Assembly: GCF_025753855.1 (NCBI RefSeq) | Contig: NZ_JAOWPT010000018.1 | Location: 36,290-100,289 of the forward strand | Direction of reading: 5' to 3' | DNA: 64,000 nucleotides | DNA from: Mesorhizobium sp. ZC-5 | Lineage (GTDB): Bacteria; Pseudomonadota; Alphaproteobacteria; Rhizobiales; Rhizobiaceae | Shown: positions 1 to 7,655 of the stretch, piece by piece | Layout: each line of letters starts with the position of its first letter | Numbering within the stretch: position 1 is the stretch's first letter | Program-made: the position numbers and the translations under genes | The notes under the pieces: model-generated | What the model saw: the letters and a program-made list of their open reading frames with translations, nothing else | Told to the model about the DNA's origin: nothing | The model's database searches: none

Positions 1-876
<876 letters not shown>

Positions 877-899
877 TTATTCCTGTCCGGTCCGCCGCA

Positions 900-1766
900 T
901 CAATTGCCGGCGGCCGCCACGTTCCGGTTGCCGTCGACTGCCGCCATCAGCGCCTTGTTGGCGCCGTTGAGATCGGTCTTGGCCGCGGTGAACCAGGTAT
1001 TGTACTGCGCATCCGAAACGACCCGGATCGCGATCGGCATATAAGCGTGGTCCTTGCCGCACAGCTCGGAGCACTGGCCGTAATAGAGGCCTTCCTTCTT
1101 AGCCTTGAACCAGATTTCGTTGACGCGGCCCGGCACCGCATCGGTCTTCACGCCGAAGGCGGGCATCGCGAACGCATGCATCACGTCGGCCGCTGTCACC
1201 AGAACGCGCACGGTCGTGTCGACCGGCACGACGACTTCGTTGTCGACGGCCAGCAGCCGTGGAAAGACACCGAGGTCTTCCTTTCCGGCAGCGGCGCGAG
1301 CGTCGTCAGCAAGCAGCGCCGAATTGAAGGAAAGCGGCTCCTCGACCTGGTATTCGTAGTCCCAGTTCCACTGGTTGCCGGTCGCCTTGATCGTCAGCTT
1401 GGGCTCTTCCGGCGGCGTGTACTGCGCGGTCAGCAGCTGGAAGGACGGAATGGCGAGGAACAGCAGGATGACCACCGGTCCGACCGTCCAGATCACCTCG
1501 ATCAGGGTGTTGTGGCTGGTCCGGGAGGGGACGGGATTGACGCTCGCGCGAAACCTGAAAATGCACCAGCCAAGCAGCGCCAGCACCAGTAGCGTGATCG
1601 GAATGATGAACCAGAGCGTGTAGCGCTCGAACCACTCGATCTGTTCCATGATGCCGGTGGCGGCCTCCTGGAAACGCCACTGCCATGGCCTCGGCTGGTC
1701 GGCAAAGGCAACAGCGGTCGTGAAGAACGCGGCTAGAGCAGTGGCGCCAGCAAAGATTTTCTTCAT
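900..1766 (-). CDS. ctaC: Cytochrome c oxidase subunit II
   Basis: Subunit II takes electrons from cytochrome c through its periplasmic CuA centre and passes them to subunit I. The 288-residue product has a signal peptide (MKKIFAGATALAAFF...), two membrane helices near residues 45-110, and a cupredoxin domain with the CuA site GQCSELCGKDHAYM (Cys232, Cys236, His240, Met243) plus an upstream His in ADVMHAFAMP. The frame stays open farther upstream, but I chose the ATG at 1766 because AGAGGG sits just before it and the signal peptide starts there; an ATG four codons earlier is possible. It is followed by ctaD. Confidence 0.95.
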   Translation of the reverse strand: MKKIFAGATALAAFFTTAVAFADQPRPWQWRFQEAATGIMEQIEWFERYTLWFIIPITLLVLALLGWCIFRFRASVNPVPSRTSHNTLIEVIWTVGPVVILLFLAIPSFQLLTAQYTPPEEPKLTIKATGNQWNWDYEYQVEEPLSFNSALLADDARAAAGKEDLGVFPRLLAVDNEVVVPVDTTVRVLVTAADVMHAFAMPAFGVKTDAVPGRVNEIWFKAKKEGLYYGQCSELCGKDHAYMPIAIRVVSDAQYNTWFTAAKTDLNGANKALMAAVDGNRNVAAAGN

Positions 1767-2143
1767 CGCCCTCTTCATCTCCCAATTCAACGCGGCGAAA
1801 CGTACCCGCGAACGTGGAATGACACCGGAACGGGAATCCCGGAGCCTGTTGCGGCGTTCAAACCATACTCTCTTTCCGACCGCAAGAAAGGAGCGGCGGA
1901 AACCATGCGGCATTTTTGCGCGCGAGGCCGTCGCTTGACGAAAGCACGAGGGCGCCCATCTCTGCCGCGGCGGGCAGGCATGCCGCCGTCGTGGCGCCGA
2001 GCCGCTGGATTTGGCCGCAATTCAGGCGGATTTTCGTGACGAATGTCGTGGAAACTCGCCATTTGCACAGGCTTCTGTCGATTGCCTGTTCTTTCACTTG
2101 CCATGGTCGCGGTCTAGAGTGCCGTGATTCGCACGGAGCCACC
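1767..2143. other. Divergent intergenic region between ctaC and the ialB-like gene
   Basis: About 377 bases with no convincing gene. It must hold the promoters of both divergent neighbours, but I could not pick out clear -35/-10 pairs. Frames extending ctaC and the ialB-like gene into this region are rich in Arg and Pro and look like chance high-GC translation. Confidence 0.5.
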
Positions 2144-2662
2144 ATGAAATTCAGGCTTTTTAGATCGTCGGCAGCAGCCGTTCTCCTTGCCGCAACCACC
2201 GCGCTGGCGTTTCCCGCCCATGCGCAGCAGCAGACCGGCACGGTAAAGTCCACGCATGGAGCGTGGTCGATCATCTGCGACACGCCGGCCGGAGCGACAG
2301 CCGAGCAATGCGCGATGATGCAGAATGTGGTCGCCGAGGACCGTCCCGAAATCGGCCTGTCGGTCGTCGTCCTGCGTACAGCCGACAACAAGGCGGAAAT
2401 CCTGCGCGTGCTGGCGCCGCTCGGCGTGCTTTTGCCCAACGGACTTGGCCTGAACGTTGACGGCAAGGACATCGGCCGCGCCTATTTCGTGCGCTGCTTT
2501 GCCGACGGCTGCTACGCCGAGGTCATCCTCGAGAAACCGCTGCTCGACACGCTGAAGACCGGCAAGGCCGCCACCTTCATCGTCTTCCAGACGCCCGAGG
2601 AAGGCGTCGGCATCCCCGTCGACCTCAACGGTTTCGGCCCAGGTTTCGAAGCGCTGCCGTAA
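2144..2662 (+). CDS. IalB-family (invasion-associated locus B) exported protein
   Basis: 172-residue protein with a clear signal peptide (MKFRLFRSSAAAVLLAATTALAFPAHAQ), then the compact IalB-like domain. Typical features are the opening HGAWSIICDT with its Cys, a second Cys in AEQCAMMQ, and the pair FVRCFADGCYAEV that probably forms a disulfide. IalB was named for red-cell invasion in Bartonella, but many non-pathogenic rhizobia encode this family and its biochemical role is unclear. GGAG lies seven bases before the ATG. The frame is open farther upstream; that extension is rejected because the signal peptide begins here. Confidence 0.88.
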   Translation: MKFRLFRSSAAAVLLAATTALAFPAHAQQQTGTVKSTHGAWSIICDTPAGATAEQCAMMQNVVAEDRPEIGLSVVVLRTADNKAEILRVLAPLGVLLPNGLGLNVDGKDIGRAYFVRCFADGCYAEVILEKPLLDTLKTGKAATFIVFQTPEEGVGIPVDLNGFGPGFEALP

Positions 2663-2739
2663 GCAGTTGCCCCATCGCGGCAACCGGGAATTCCGGTTTC
2701 GACGGCTCGCATCCCATCTCAAGATCACGGAGATATCTG

Positions 2740-3279
2740 ATGACTGACATCTGGCTGCGCACCGGCGAAGCGACCGTACTGGCTGCCGAGGGCCAGGCCA
2801 CCGATGCCATGCCCGAGGTCGTGATCGGCTCGATCCGCGGGCCGGTCGGCCAGGCGTTTGCCTCGATGATGGGCCAGGTGAAGGGCCACACGCGCATGTT
2901 CGTCGTGCGCGACCTCAATCAGGCGGTCAAGCCGGCGACGATGATGACCACCAAGGTCACCATCAAGAACATGGCCTATGCCGAACTGCTCGGAGGCGTT
3001 GTGCAGGCAGCCATGGGCGACGCGATCGTCGACTGCCTGGCGGAAGGCATCCTGCCGCGCGATCAGACGGACGAGCTGTGCATGATCATCACCGTCTGGC
3101 TCGATCCGCGCTGCGCCGACGACGAAAACCTCGACCGGAAGGATCTCTACCGGACCAATTACGATGCCACGAAGCTCGCCATTTCCCGCGCCATGAAGGG
3201 TGAGCCGACCGTCGATGAACTGATCGCCAACCGCAAGACGGTGAAGCATTACGCTCTGGACGGCGTGATCGACTATTGA
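2740..3279 (+). CDS. Formaldehyde-activating enzyme (Fae)-like protein
   Basis: 179 residues. Fae condenses formaldehyde with tetrahydromethanopterin in methylotrophs. Family blocks visible here are IG-x-x-RGP-x-x-QAF (about 30-40), QVKGHT, a KPATMM..KVTIKN block, GDAIVDCLAEGILP, and YDATKLAISRAMKGEP near the C-terminus. From memory of the Methylorubrum Fae sequence, the proposed catalytic His (in AHIDLIIGPRG) lines up with Met here (AMPEVVIGSIRG), so this may be a Fae paralogue with another role. No methanopterin-pathway gene lies in the window. GGAG precedes the ATG at 2740. Confidence 0.8.
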   Translation: MTDIWLRTGEATVLAAEGQATDAMPEVVIGSIRGPVGQAFASMMGQVKGHTRMFVVRDLNQAVKPATMMTTKVTIKNMAYAELLGGVVQAAMGDAIVDCLAEGILPRDQTDELCMIITVWLDPRCADDENLDRKDLYRTNYDATKLAISRAMKGEPTVDELIANRKTVKHYALDGVIDY

Positions 3280-3724
3280 GACGCCCGGCATTTTTGCTCG
3301 GAAGTTCAGAGCGGCGGCCTGAACCACGCCCTGTTTCGAACCTCTCCATTTAACCCCTCTCCGTCTCGCTGACGGCGGCTTTGCCGCTGGGCTCGACACC
3401 TCTCCCCAGAGGGGCAGTGCAATCGCATATGGAAACTTCGCTATTCAGTAGCAACAGCCACCAAGGCCGCATTCGACCTCATTGTTGTCGTTCACCCAGC
3501 TGCACCAATCACCCGCATCCAGCATAGCCGCAACTCAATATGGGCGATCGGAACGGAGCTACACGGGCATCATGACCAGGGATTGCGTCCTGGCAGAATT
3601 GCCCTGGTACGCGCCTGAACTTGAAATCAGCCATTCGAAAATCCGTTGTTTGAGTACGAGCTACGGCTGGCCATATTTGCGGAAGTGAGAGTACATCTGG
3701 GAAAGGGTCGCGCGGAGTGAGTAC
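3280..3724. other. Gene-poor stretch starting the accessory island
   Basis: About 445 bases between the fae-like gene and an orphan membrane protein. It contains a degenerate palindromic repeat near 3353-3416 (CCCCTCTCC ... GGCGGCTTTGCCGC ... CCTCTCCCCAGAGGGGC). After about 3430 the base composition becomes visibly less GC-rich than in the flanking genes. A 68-codon open frame at 3482-3688 has no recognisable protein features, so I do not call it. Confidence 0.5.
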
Positions 3725-4336
3725 ATGTGTATGCTAGATCATCGATCGAGGTGGAGTGTCCTGCGGCGATTAGGAAACTCGCCCGTTGCTACGGCGACTA
3801 TTGCGGTGCCCTTGGTAGGTTACCTCCTGCTCTTCAACGCGGAAATCGTAAAATATCTTAGCCTACATACTGATTTTTGCCGGGCGGCCAATTGTGCTCC
3901 ATCGCTGCGGCTTCTGTTGCTCTATCTCGGCGCCTGTTCGATCGCGATAGGTGCGGCGCTGTACGGCCTGAGATGTCCGTCACTCATTAAAAAGTACGAT
4001 TCGGCCGCCGCGTTTTTTGACGCTGAGAAAGCCTATTTCAGCCAACCTCGAAACCACGACTATCTGCTAAAACTAATCAAATTAGGAACTGAGACCGAGC
4101 CGCTTGCTAACGACGCGCCGGAATTTAGCTACGACGGCGCAAGACGGGATATCGATCCGAATAGCTTGGCGGATCCAATGGGAGAGCTATACCGGCTCCT
4201 CAATGTCTCGCATCCGAAAAGCAGGCGGGCCGTACTCCTATCCTATAGCCTCGGCATCTTGTTGCTTCTTGTCCCCAGCGTGATGACGTTCGGCCAGGTG
4301 TTAGCGGCCTTCAATTGGGGCAGATCAGCCTTGTAG
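3725..4336 (+). CDS. Orphan membrane protein, unknown function
   Basis: 203 residues, not recognised. Two hydrophobic segments lie near the N-terminus (about 24-44 and 65-85) and one near the C-terminus (about 170-192), with a polar middle (about 90-165) carrying charged residues and DPMGELYRLLNVSHP. This suggests a membrane protein with a cytoplasmic loop and both ends anchored. GGAG lies a few bases before the ATG. Codon use is less GC-biased than in neighbours (many AAA, TTA and ATA codons), suggesting acquired DNA. It sits alone between repeats and the IS1595-type element. Confidence 0.6.
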   Translation: MCMLDHRSRWSVLRRLGNSPVATATIAVPLVGYLLLFNAEIVKYLSLHTDFCRAANCAPSLRLLLLYLGACSIAIGAALYGLRCPSLIKKYDSAAAFFDAEKAYFSQPRNHDYLLKLIKLGTETEPLANDAPEFSYDGARRDIDPNSLADPMGELYRLLNVSHPKSRRAVLLSYSLGILLLLVPSVMTFGQVLAAFNWGRSAL

Positions 4337-4507
4337 CTTCCGGTATGTTCGATCTGGTCGTTAACTGAATGGCCGCTTCCCCAACTTAGGCGCTTAGAAG
4401 CAGCCCAGCAGGAATCCACCCCATTGCGGCCATTGGCTGACCGTGATGCAGACCTGGTAGCGGCTGCTACCTAATGGCGGGAAACTTGAAGCTCGCGGTC
4501 GGCTTCA

Positions 4508-4642
4508 TACCCCCACCCCTCCCCTCAAGGGGGAGGGGGACTGTTAACCGCCGTTTCGATCGGAAACCTCCAAGGTTGGCGGTGTAAGGACAGCCCGCCA
4601 AGTCCCGCTCCCCCTTGAGGGGAGGGGTTAGGGGTGGGGGTA
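4508..4642. repeat. Palindromic repeat, family A, copy 1
   Basis: About 135 bases with long inverted arms: it opens with TACCCCCACCCCTCCCC-TCAAGG and closes with CCTTGAGG-GGAGGGGTTAGGGGTGGGGGTA. The middle is less symmetric. A second copy with the same ends is at 57371-57513. Such elements are common between genes in rhizobia and presumably move or spread without their own enzyme. Confidence 0.85.
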
Positions 4643-4698
4643 AATTCCTGACCAAGGGGCGAGGAACCCAGGTTGGACCAGCGCTTGCGTTTCAGAAC

Positions 4699-4750
4699 TG
4701 GAGTTTCTCGCCCTTTGGGGCGAGGTGGCCCGAAGGGTCGGAGAGGGGTC
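4699..4750. repeat. Palindromic repeat, family B, short copy
   Basis: Sequence of the type CTCGCCC-TTTGG-GGCGAG followed by GTGGCCCGAAGGGTCGGAGAGGGG. Related wording occurs near 3353-3416 and 38268-38392. It lies just left of the transposable element. Confidence 0.55.
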
Positions 4751-4788
4751 ATAGCAAGCAGACCGGCTCGATATGTCGGCATCCCGTC

Positions 4789-4823
4789 AGGAATAATTTC
4801 CTAATTATATACGTGACAAAGTA
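4789..4823 (+). repeat. Left end of the IS1595-type element: direct repeat plus inverted repeat
   Basis: Positions 4789-4802 read AGGAATAATTTCCT, nearly palindromic, and recur as GGGAATAATTTCCT at 7577-7590 on the same strand. Positions 4803-4823 begin AATTATATAC and end GACAAAGTA; their reverse complement is found at 7556-7576 with one mismatch (G at 4813 against T). Confidence 0.88.
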
Positions 4824-4939
4824 TGGGTGATTCGGTTAGAGTGGCATTTGCGTGACAGGCCGGGTTTTTGGAATTGGAGTATGCGTTTTCGCCTAATTGG
4901 CGGTTCACAAATTTGCGGACTCGCATATTGTGGAAAGAA

Positions 4940-5009
4940 TGGAGACGGTGGGGATCGAACCCACGGGAGCAAGGTCGGAAATCTAGCCGCCCGTAACCAT
5001 ACCGTCCCC
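4940..5009 (-). other. tRNA-like sequence, probably degenerate or unusual
   Basis: On the minus strand the sequence from 5009 begins GGGGACG and ends at 4941 with CGTCTCC followed by A. These seven-base arms pair fully (one G-U). Directly before the 3' arm is a perfect T-arm: stem GTGGG, loop TTCGATC, stem CCCAC. The middle 38 bases do not give a standard D-arm or a clean five-pair anticodon stem; a CGG-loop-CCG hairpin around CTAGATTT is the best seen. It could be a decayed tRNA, a tRNA mimic, or a highly divergent tRNA. A hairpin (CTGCCCCG/CGGGGCAG) lies just upstream, near 5017-5040. Confidence 0.45.
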
Positions 5010-5240
5010 AATACGACTGCCCCGCGATGGATCGGGGCAGAAGGCACCCGCAAAGTTGCCGGGTACGCCAGCCAGCGAGCCGATTGGGCGGGTGTGTGCG
5101 CCGTAGGAAGTGATCGCACCCCTCCATCGCGCTGGCCTAACAACCAAAGGCGACTCGTTTTGGTGCGTCAAGGATTCGTTTCTGGTAAGAAACGTGACCC
5201 CAATATCTTGTGTGTCACTAATGTGGATAACGGGTAGAAC

Positions 5241-5390
5241 ATGCCGGAATCCGACGAAAAGAAGTTCAACGAGACGCTAAAGCGGATGCTTAAGACGCCG
5301 CCGACGCCGCACGCTGAAGGCGCAAAATCAAAAAAGGGAAAAGCTACACCGAAAAAGAAGAAGCCCGCACGTGGCGGGCTTCAAGGCTAA
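5241..5390 (+). CDS. Small basic protein, unknown function
   Basis: 49 residues starting MPESDEKKFNETLKRMLKTP with a Lys-rich tail (KGKATPKKKKPARGG). I recall similar small proteins with a KF-x-ETLKRML-x-TPP-x-PH core as common in Rhizobiales, which supports a real gene; function is unknown. It reads toward the antitoxin-like gene on the other strand, and the two coding ends overlap by four bases (5387-5390). It lies inside the IS1595-type element. No strong ribosome-binding site was seen. Confidence 0.6.
   Translation: MPESDEKKFNETLKRMLKTPPTPHAEGAKSKKGKATPKKKKPARGGLQG
5361..5381 (-). terminator. Candidate Rho-independent terminator in the overlapping 3' ends
   Basis: Perfect 8-bp stem AAGCCCGC/GCGGGCTT with a five-base loop. 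On the minus strand it is followed by CTTCTTTTTC, so it fits termination of the toxin-antitoxin transcript. It lies within the last codons of the small plus-strand gene. Confidence 0.65.
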
Positions 5391-5887
5391 GCGCATAACC
5401 GCGCTTCTTTGTGATGTTCATCCTCCAAAGCGGCATTTGTGTCGCGAAGGATTTCGGCCTGACGAACAACCTCATCCGAGATTTGTTTTCGCCCACGCAA
5501 CCATTTAGCAACGTTGGTCCAATCCCAAAGAGGACTGTCTGTCGTCACTCGCGCTATGGGCAGGGGAAAGTCCTTGCCCCTTTCGCCCTTAGCGTACTGC
5601 GTAATTGCAGCGCGCGTCAGTCCGGCCCGCTCGGCTATCTCGGAAAGGCTAACGAGATAGTCTGGCTCGACACGTTCCACAGATGCTCCGGCAGCCTTAA
5701 CGTTCTCCACAGCCGAGTTTACAGCATCCACTAGCGTTTCCGCTTGGCGCGCAAACTGGAGAATGATGGCGCCTCGCGCAAAAGCGATGGTCGCATCATC
5801 ACAACCGGCTTCGAAAAACCGGTCTTCGAAATCGTCCGCCTCATGGTCTAGTCCCGAGGCTACAATCGAAAATTCAAACGTCTTCAT
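5387..5887 (-). CDS. Antitoxin-like protein with helix-turn-helix domain (HicB-like role)
   Basis: 166 residues. The N-terminal ~70 (MKTFEFSIVASGLDHEADDF...) form a small alpha/beta domain reminiscent of HicB-like partners. Residues ~80-110 hold a helix-turn-helix, LSEIAERAGLTRAAITQYAKG, and the tail contains SPLWDWTNVAKWLRGRK. The upstream gene overlaps its start by four bases (ATGA), so the two are translationally coupled. By analogy with HicAB, this protein would bind the toxin and repress the operon. The assignment rests on architecture and pairing; a plain regulator is the alternative. Confidence 0.65.
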   Translation of the reverse strand: MKTFEFSIVASGLDHEADDFEDRFFEAGCDDATIAFARGAIILQFARQAETLVDAVNSAVENVKAAGASVERVEPDYLVSLSEIAERAGLTRAAITQYAKGERGKDFPLPIARVTTDSPLWDWTNVAKWLRGRKQISDEVVRQAEILRDTNAALEDEHHKEARLCA

Positions 5888-6135
5888 TCTTCGCCTCCTT
5901 CCTTAACGTGAGCGCATCGTTTCCCGTGGCCAATCAATTGCTTTGCATGGTCTTCCGGCATTTTGGGTGTAGACCAAACCGATACCTGGCAACCGGATCG
6001 ATCGTGTTGTGCACACAGCATTCGACCCCACGCATGGGCACTTTTGCCGGGCTTTTTCCATGACCATCCAAGGCTTTCAAGATGAGATACAGCGGCCTCA
6101 ATTTCCTTATTAGGATGCTTGGGGCGGGCACTCAT
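5884..6135 (-). CDS. HicA-like toxin candidate
   Basis: 83 residues, starting MSARPKHPNKEIEAAVSHLE, then GWSWKKPGKSAHAWGRMLC. The opening helix, GW turn, basic strand and a single central His (HAWGR) resemble the dsRNA-binding-like fold of HicA mRNA interferases, where one His is catalytic. The rest (STPKMPEDHAKQLIGHGKRC) is less typical. It is the first gene of a two-gene unit with a four-base overlap, the classical toxin-first HicAB order. Toxicity is inferred, not shown. Confidence 0.6.
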   Translation of the reverse strand: MSARPKHPNKEIEAAVSHLESLGWSWKKPGKSAHAWGRMLCAQHDRSGCQVSVWSTPKMPEDHAKQLIGHGKRCAHVKEGGEE

Positions 6136-6147
6136 TCGACCGTCACC

Positions 6148-6176
6148 AAAATGGTACGACTGTTAACGGATGTCAA
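6148..6176 (-). promoter_or_regulatory. Candidate promoter of the toxin-antitoxin pair
   Basis: On the minus strand TTGACA (6176-6171) is followed after 17 bases by CATTTT (6153-6148), 12 bases before the toxin ATG, so the transcript would have a very short leader. The -35 is perfect, the -10 weak. Confidence 0.35.
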
Positions 6177-6221
6177 CACTATAGGTTCCGATTCGTGAAT
6201 TTAGCGTGAATTGTCTTTGGG

Positions 6222-6482
6222 TCAGTCAGACAAAAATGGCTTTCCTTGACCCGTAAATTTACTGAATCCGGTGAGGTATTCCCTTGTCCAAGATAGCAAC
6301 TCCAATTCTTGAATCACGTCCCCCTCGGTGTTGTCGCGAAGCTCAGAATATGCCCGGCGTAGCCGTTCTAAAAAACGCTCTTCAAAGGATGGATCTGATT
6401 CATTTAGAGTTTGAACGACGCAAGCAGCGAGGATTGCCACCCCCCTCTTTGCACGATGTAGATCAGTTGTTTGGCCGGTCAT
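6222..6482 (-). CDS. Small unknown protein carried by the element
   Basis: 86 residues, MTGQTTDLHRAKRGVAILAACVVQTL..., mostly predicted helical, with an acidic middle (ESDPSFEERFLERLRRAYSE). No family recognised. The ATG at 6482 is chosen because GGAGGGG lies eight bases upstream; a GTG at 6515 in frame is less likely. It lies between the transposase and the toxin-antitoxin pair, all on the same strand, inside the element. Confidence 0.55.
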   Translation of the reverse strand: MTGQTTDLHRAKRGVAILAACVVQTLNESDPSFEERFLERLRRAYSELRDNTEGDVIQELELLSWTREYLTGFSKFTGQGKPFLSD

Positions 6483-6557
6483 AAAACAGTCCCCTCCAGT
6501 TTTTCGAAGGGACACTAGCTCTTTTTTCGCAGCCTTAGGAGTCGGCGTGCTTTTTGT

Positions 6558-7514
6558 TTAGGCGTGATCGGCTTCACCAATCCGCCGATAGGTCAAACGC
6601 TTTCCTTCGATCATGGCAAGCAACTGGTCGTGGCGCTCGTTGTCTGACACTTTGAGAGCCGTGCGGCGATTGTAGCGGAAATCGAACTCGGCAAGGTAGC
6701 GATGCAAATGTGCTTCGCCGCAATGCTGATAAACGCCGATCATGCCACGCTTGAAAACTGAAAACACGCCTTCAATCGTATTGGTATGGACAACGCGGTC
6801 TGCCTCGTAGCGAACGTATTCGCCGCCAGTGTGCTTGACGGTGGCGTGGTCCGCGAACTCTTTGCCGGTGAAGGTGTAGAAATTGGACTCATCGGTGAAG
6901 AGCGTGGATTTGCGGTCGGCGTTGCGCACCAGAACATCGCGAACAGACGCCGTGGTAGCGCGGTCGACATGGAACATACGGGCTTTGCCGCCACGCTCAA
7001 CCAGAGCCACGATTGAGCGCTTGGAAGAGTTGGAAGGCTTGCCGCGAATGGTTCGTTTCTTAACCGTATCCTTGGGTCCGAAATAGGTTTCGTCGGCTTC
7101 GACGGTTTTGCCTTCGCCACCCAAAGGACCGGCTGACTTCACGTCCTCCTTCATGGCTTCGCGGATGCGATGAGCCATGAACCAAGCGGTTTTGTAGGTG
7201 ACGCCCAACATGCGGTGGAGCTGGTGCGAGGACATGCCTTTCTTTGACGAGGAAAGCAGGAATGTCGCCAGCAACCACTTGTTCAAGGCAATCTTGGAAC
7301 GCTCGAACACGGTGCCAACGGTAACGGTGAACTGTTCACGGCACTCCATGCAGTTGTACAGGCCGGGGCGATGAGCCTTGCCTTCCATCTTAGTGATGCG
7401 GGTTGCGTCGGCGTTGCCGCAATGCGGGCAGTTAGGGCCATGCGGCCAACGCTGCGCTTCAAGATGAATGCGGGCTGCGTCTGCGTCCTGAAAGATTGCG
7501 TGGTCGAGGTTCAT
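6558..7514 (-). CDS. IS1595-family transposase (ISXO2-like)
   Basis: 318 residues. An N-terminal zinc ribbon is visible as CPHCGNAD...CMECREQF (CxxC pairs near residues 29-58), followed by a helix-turn-helix-like segment (SSHQLHRMLGVTYKTAWFMAHR) and the ISXO2 catalytic domain: VEADETYFG (first acidic residue), LFTDESNFY (second), and HTNTIEGVFSVFKRG (Asn/Glu position). It appears intact from ATG (CGGAG upstream) to stop, so the element could be active. It sits near the right inverted repeat. Confidence 0.93.
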   Translation of the reverse strand: MNLDHAIFQDADAARIHLEAQRWPHGPNCPHCGNADATRITKMEGKAHRPGLYNCMECREQFTVTVGTVFERSKIALNKWLLATFLLSSSKKGMSSHQLHRMLGVTYKTAWFMAHRIREAMKEDVKSAGPLGGEGKTVEADETYFGPKDTVKKRTIRGKPSNSSKRSIVALVERGGKARMFHVDRATTASVRDVLVRNADRKSTLFTDESNFYTFTGKEFADHATVKHTGGEYVRYEADRVVHTNTIEGVFSVFKRGMIGVYQHCGEAHLHRYLAEFDFRYNRRTALKVSDNERHDQLLAMIEGKRLTYRRIGEADHA

Positions 7515-7555
7515 TGAAGTTCGCTCCGTTGTCCTTTTTATCGGACATTCGGGCG

Positions 7556-7590
7556 TACTTTGTCAAGTATATAATTGGGAATAATTTCCT
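7556..7590 (-). repeat. Right end of the IS1595-type element: inverted repeat plus direct repeat
   Basis: Positions 7556-7576 are the inverted copy of 4803-4823 (20/21). Positions 7577-7590 are the direct-repeat partner of 4789-4802. The transposase start codon is 42 bases inside this end. Confidence 0.88.
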
Positions 7591-7655
7591 CAAATCAATC
7601 CACCCCCTCTCGGCCTCCCTCATAATAAACGCCATGTAACCGGAGCGAGGCGGAG

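Larger units (their letters stand above)
4789..7590. mobile_element. IS1595-type transposable element with cargo genes (element 4803-7576 plus flanking direct repeats)
   Basis: A 2774-base unit bounded by 21-bp inverted repeats at 4803-4823 and 7556-7576 that match at 20 of 21 positions. Immediately outside are 14-bp direct repeats (4789-4802 and 7577-7590; 13 of 14 identical; shared GGAATAATTTCCT), consistent with a target duplication. Inside are a tRNA-like sequence, a 49-residue basic protein, a HicAB-like pair, a small unknown gene and an ISXO2-domain transposase near the right end. IS1595-family elements are known to carry passenger genes, but their usual duplication is 8 bp; the longer match here may reflect a near-palindromic target. 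Base composition is lower in GC than the surroundings. Confidence 0.88.

Noticed and set aside
3482-3688. 68-codon frame between the repeats
   Set aside because: No family, no good ribosome-binding site, atypical composition shared with non-coding surroundings.
4699-4750. Possible terminator only
   Set aside because: Matches repeats elsewhere in the window, so it is better explained as a repeat than as a simple terminator.
4827-5237. 136-codon open frame across the tRNA-like region on the plus strand
   Set aside because: Its middle (GDGGDRTHG, RNHTVPN) is the kind of translation produced by reading across a tRNA-like sequence; no fold or family recognised.
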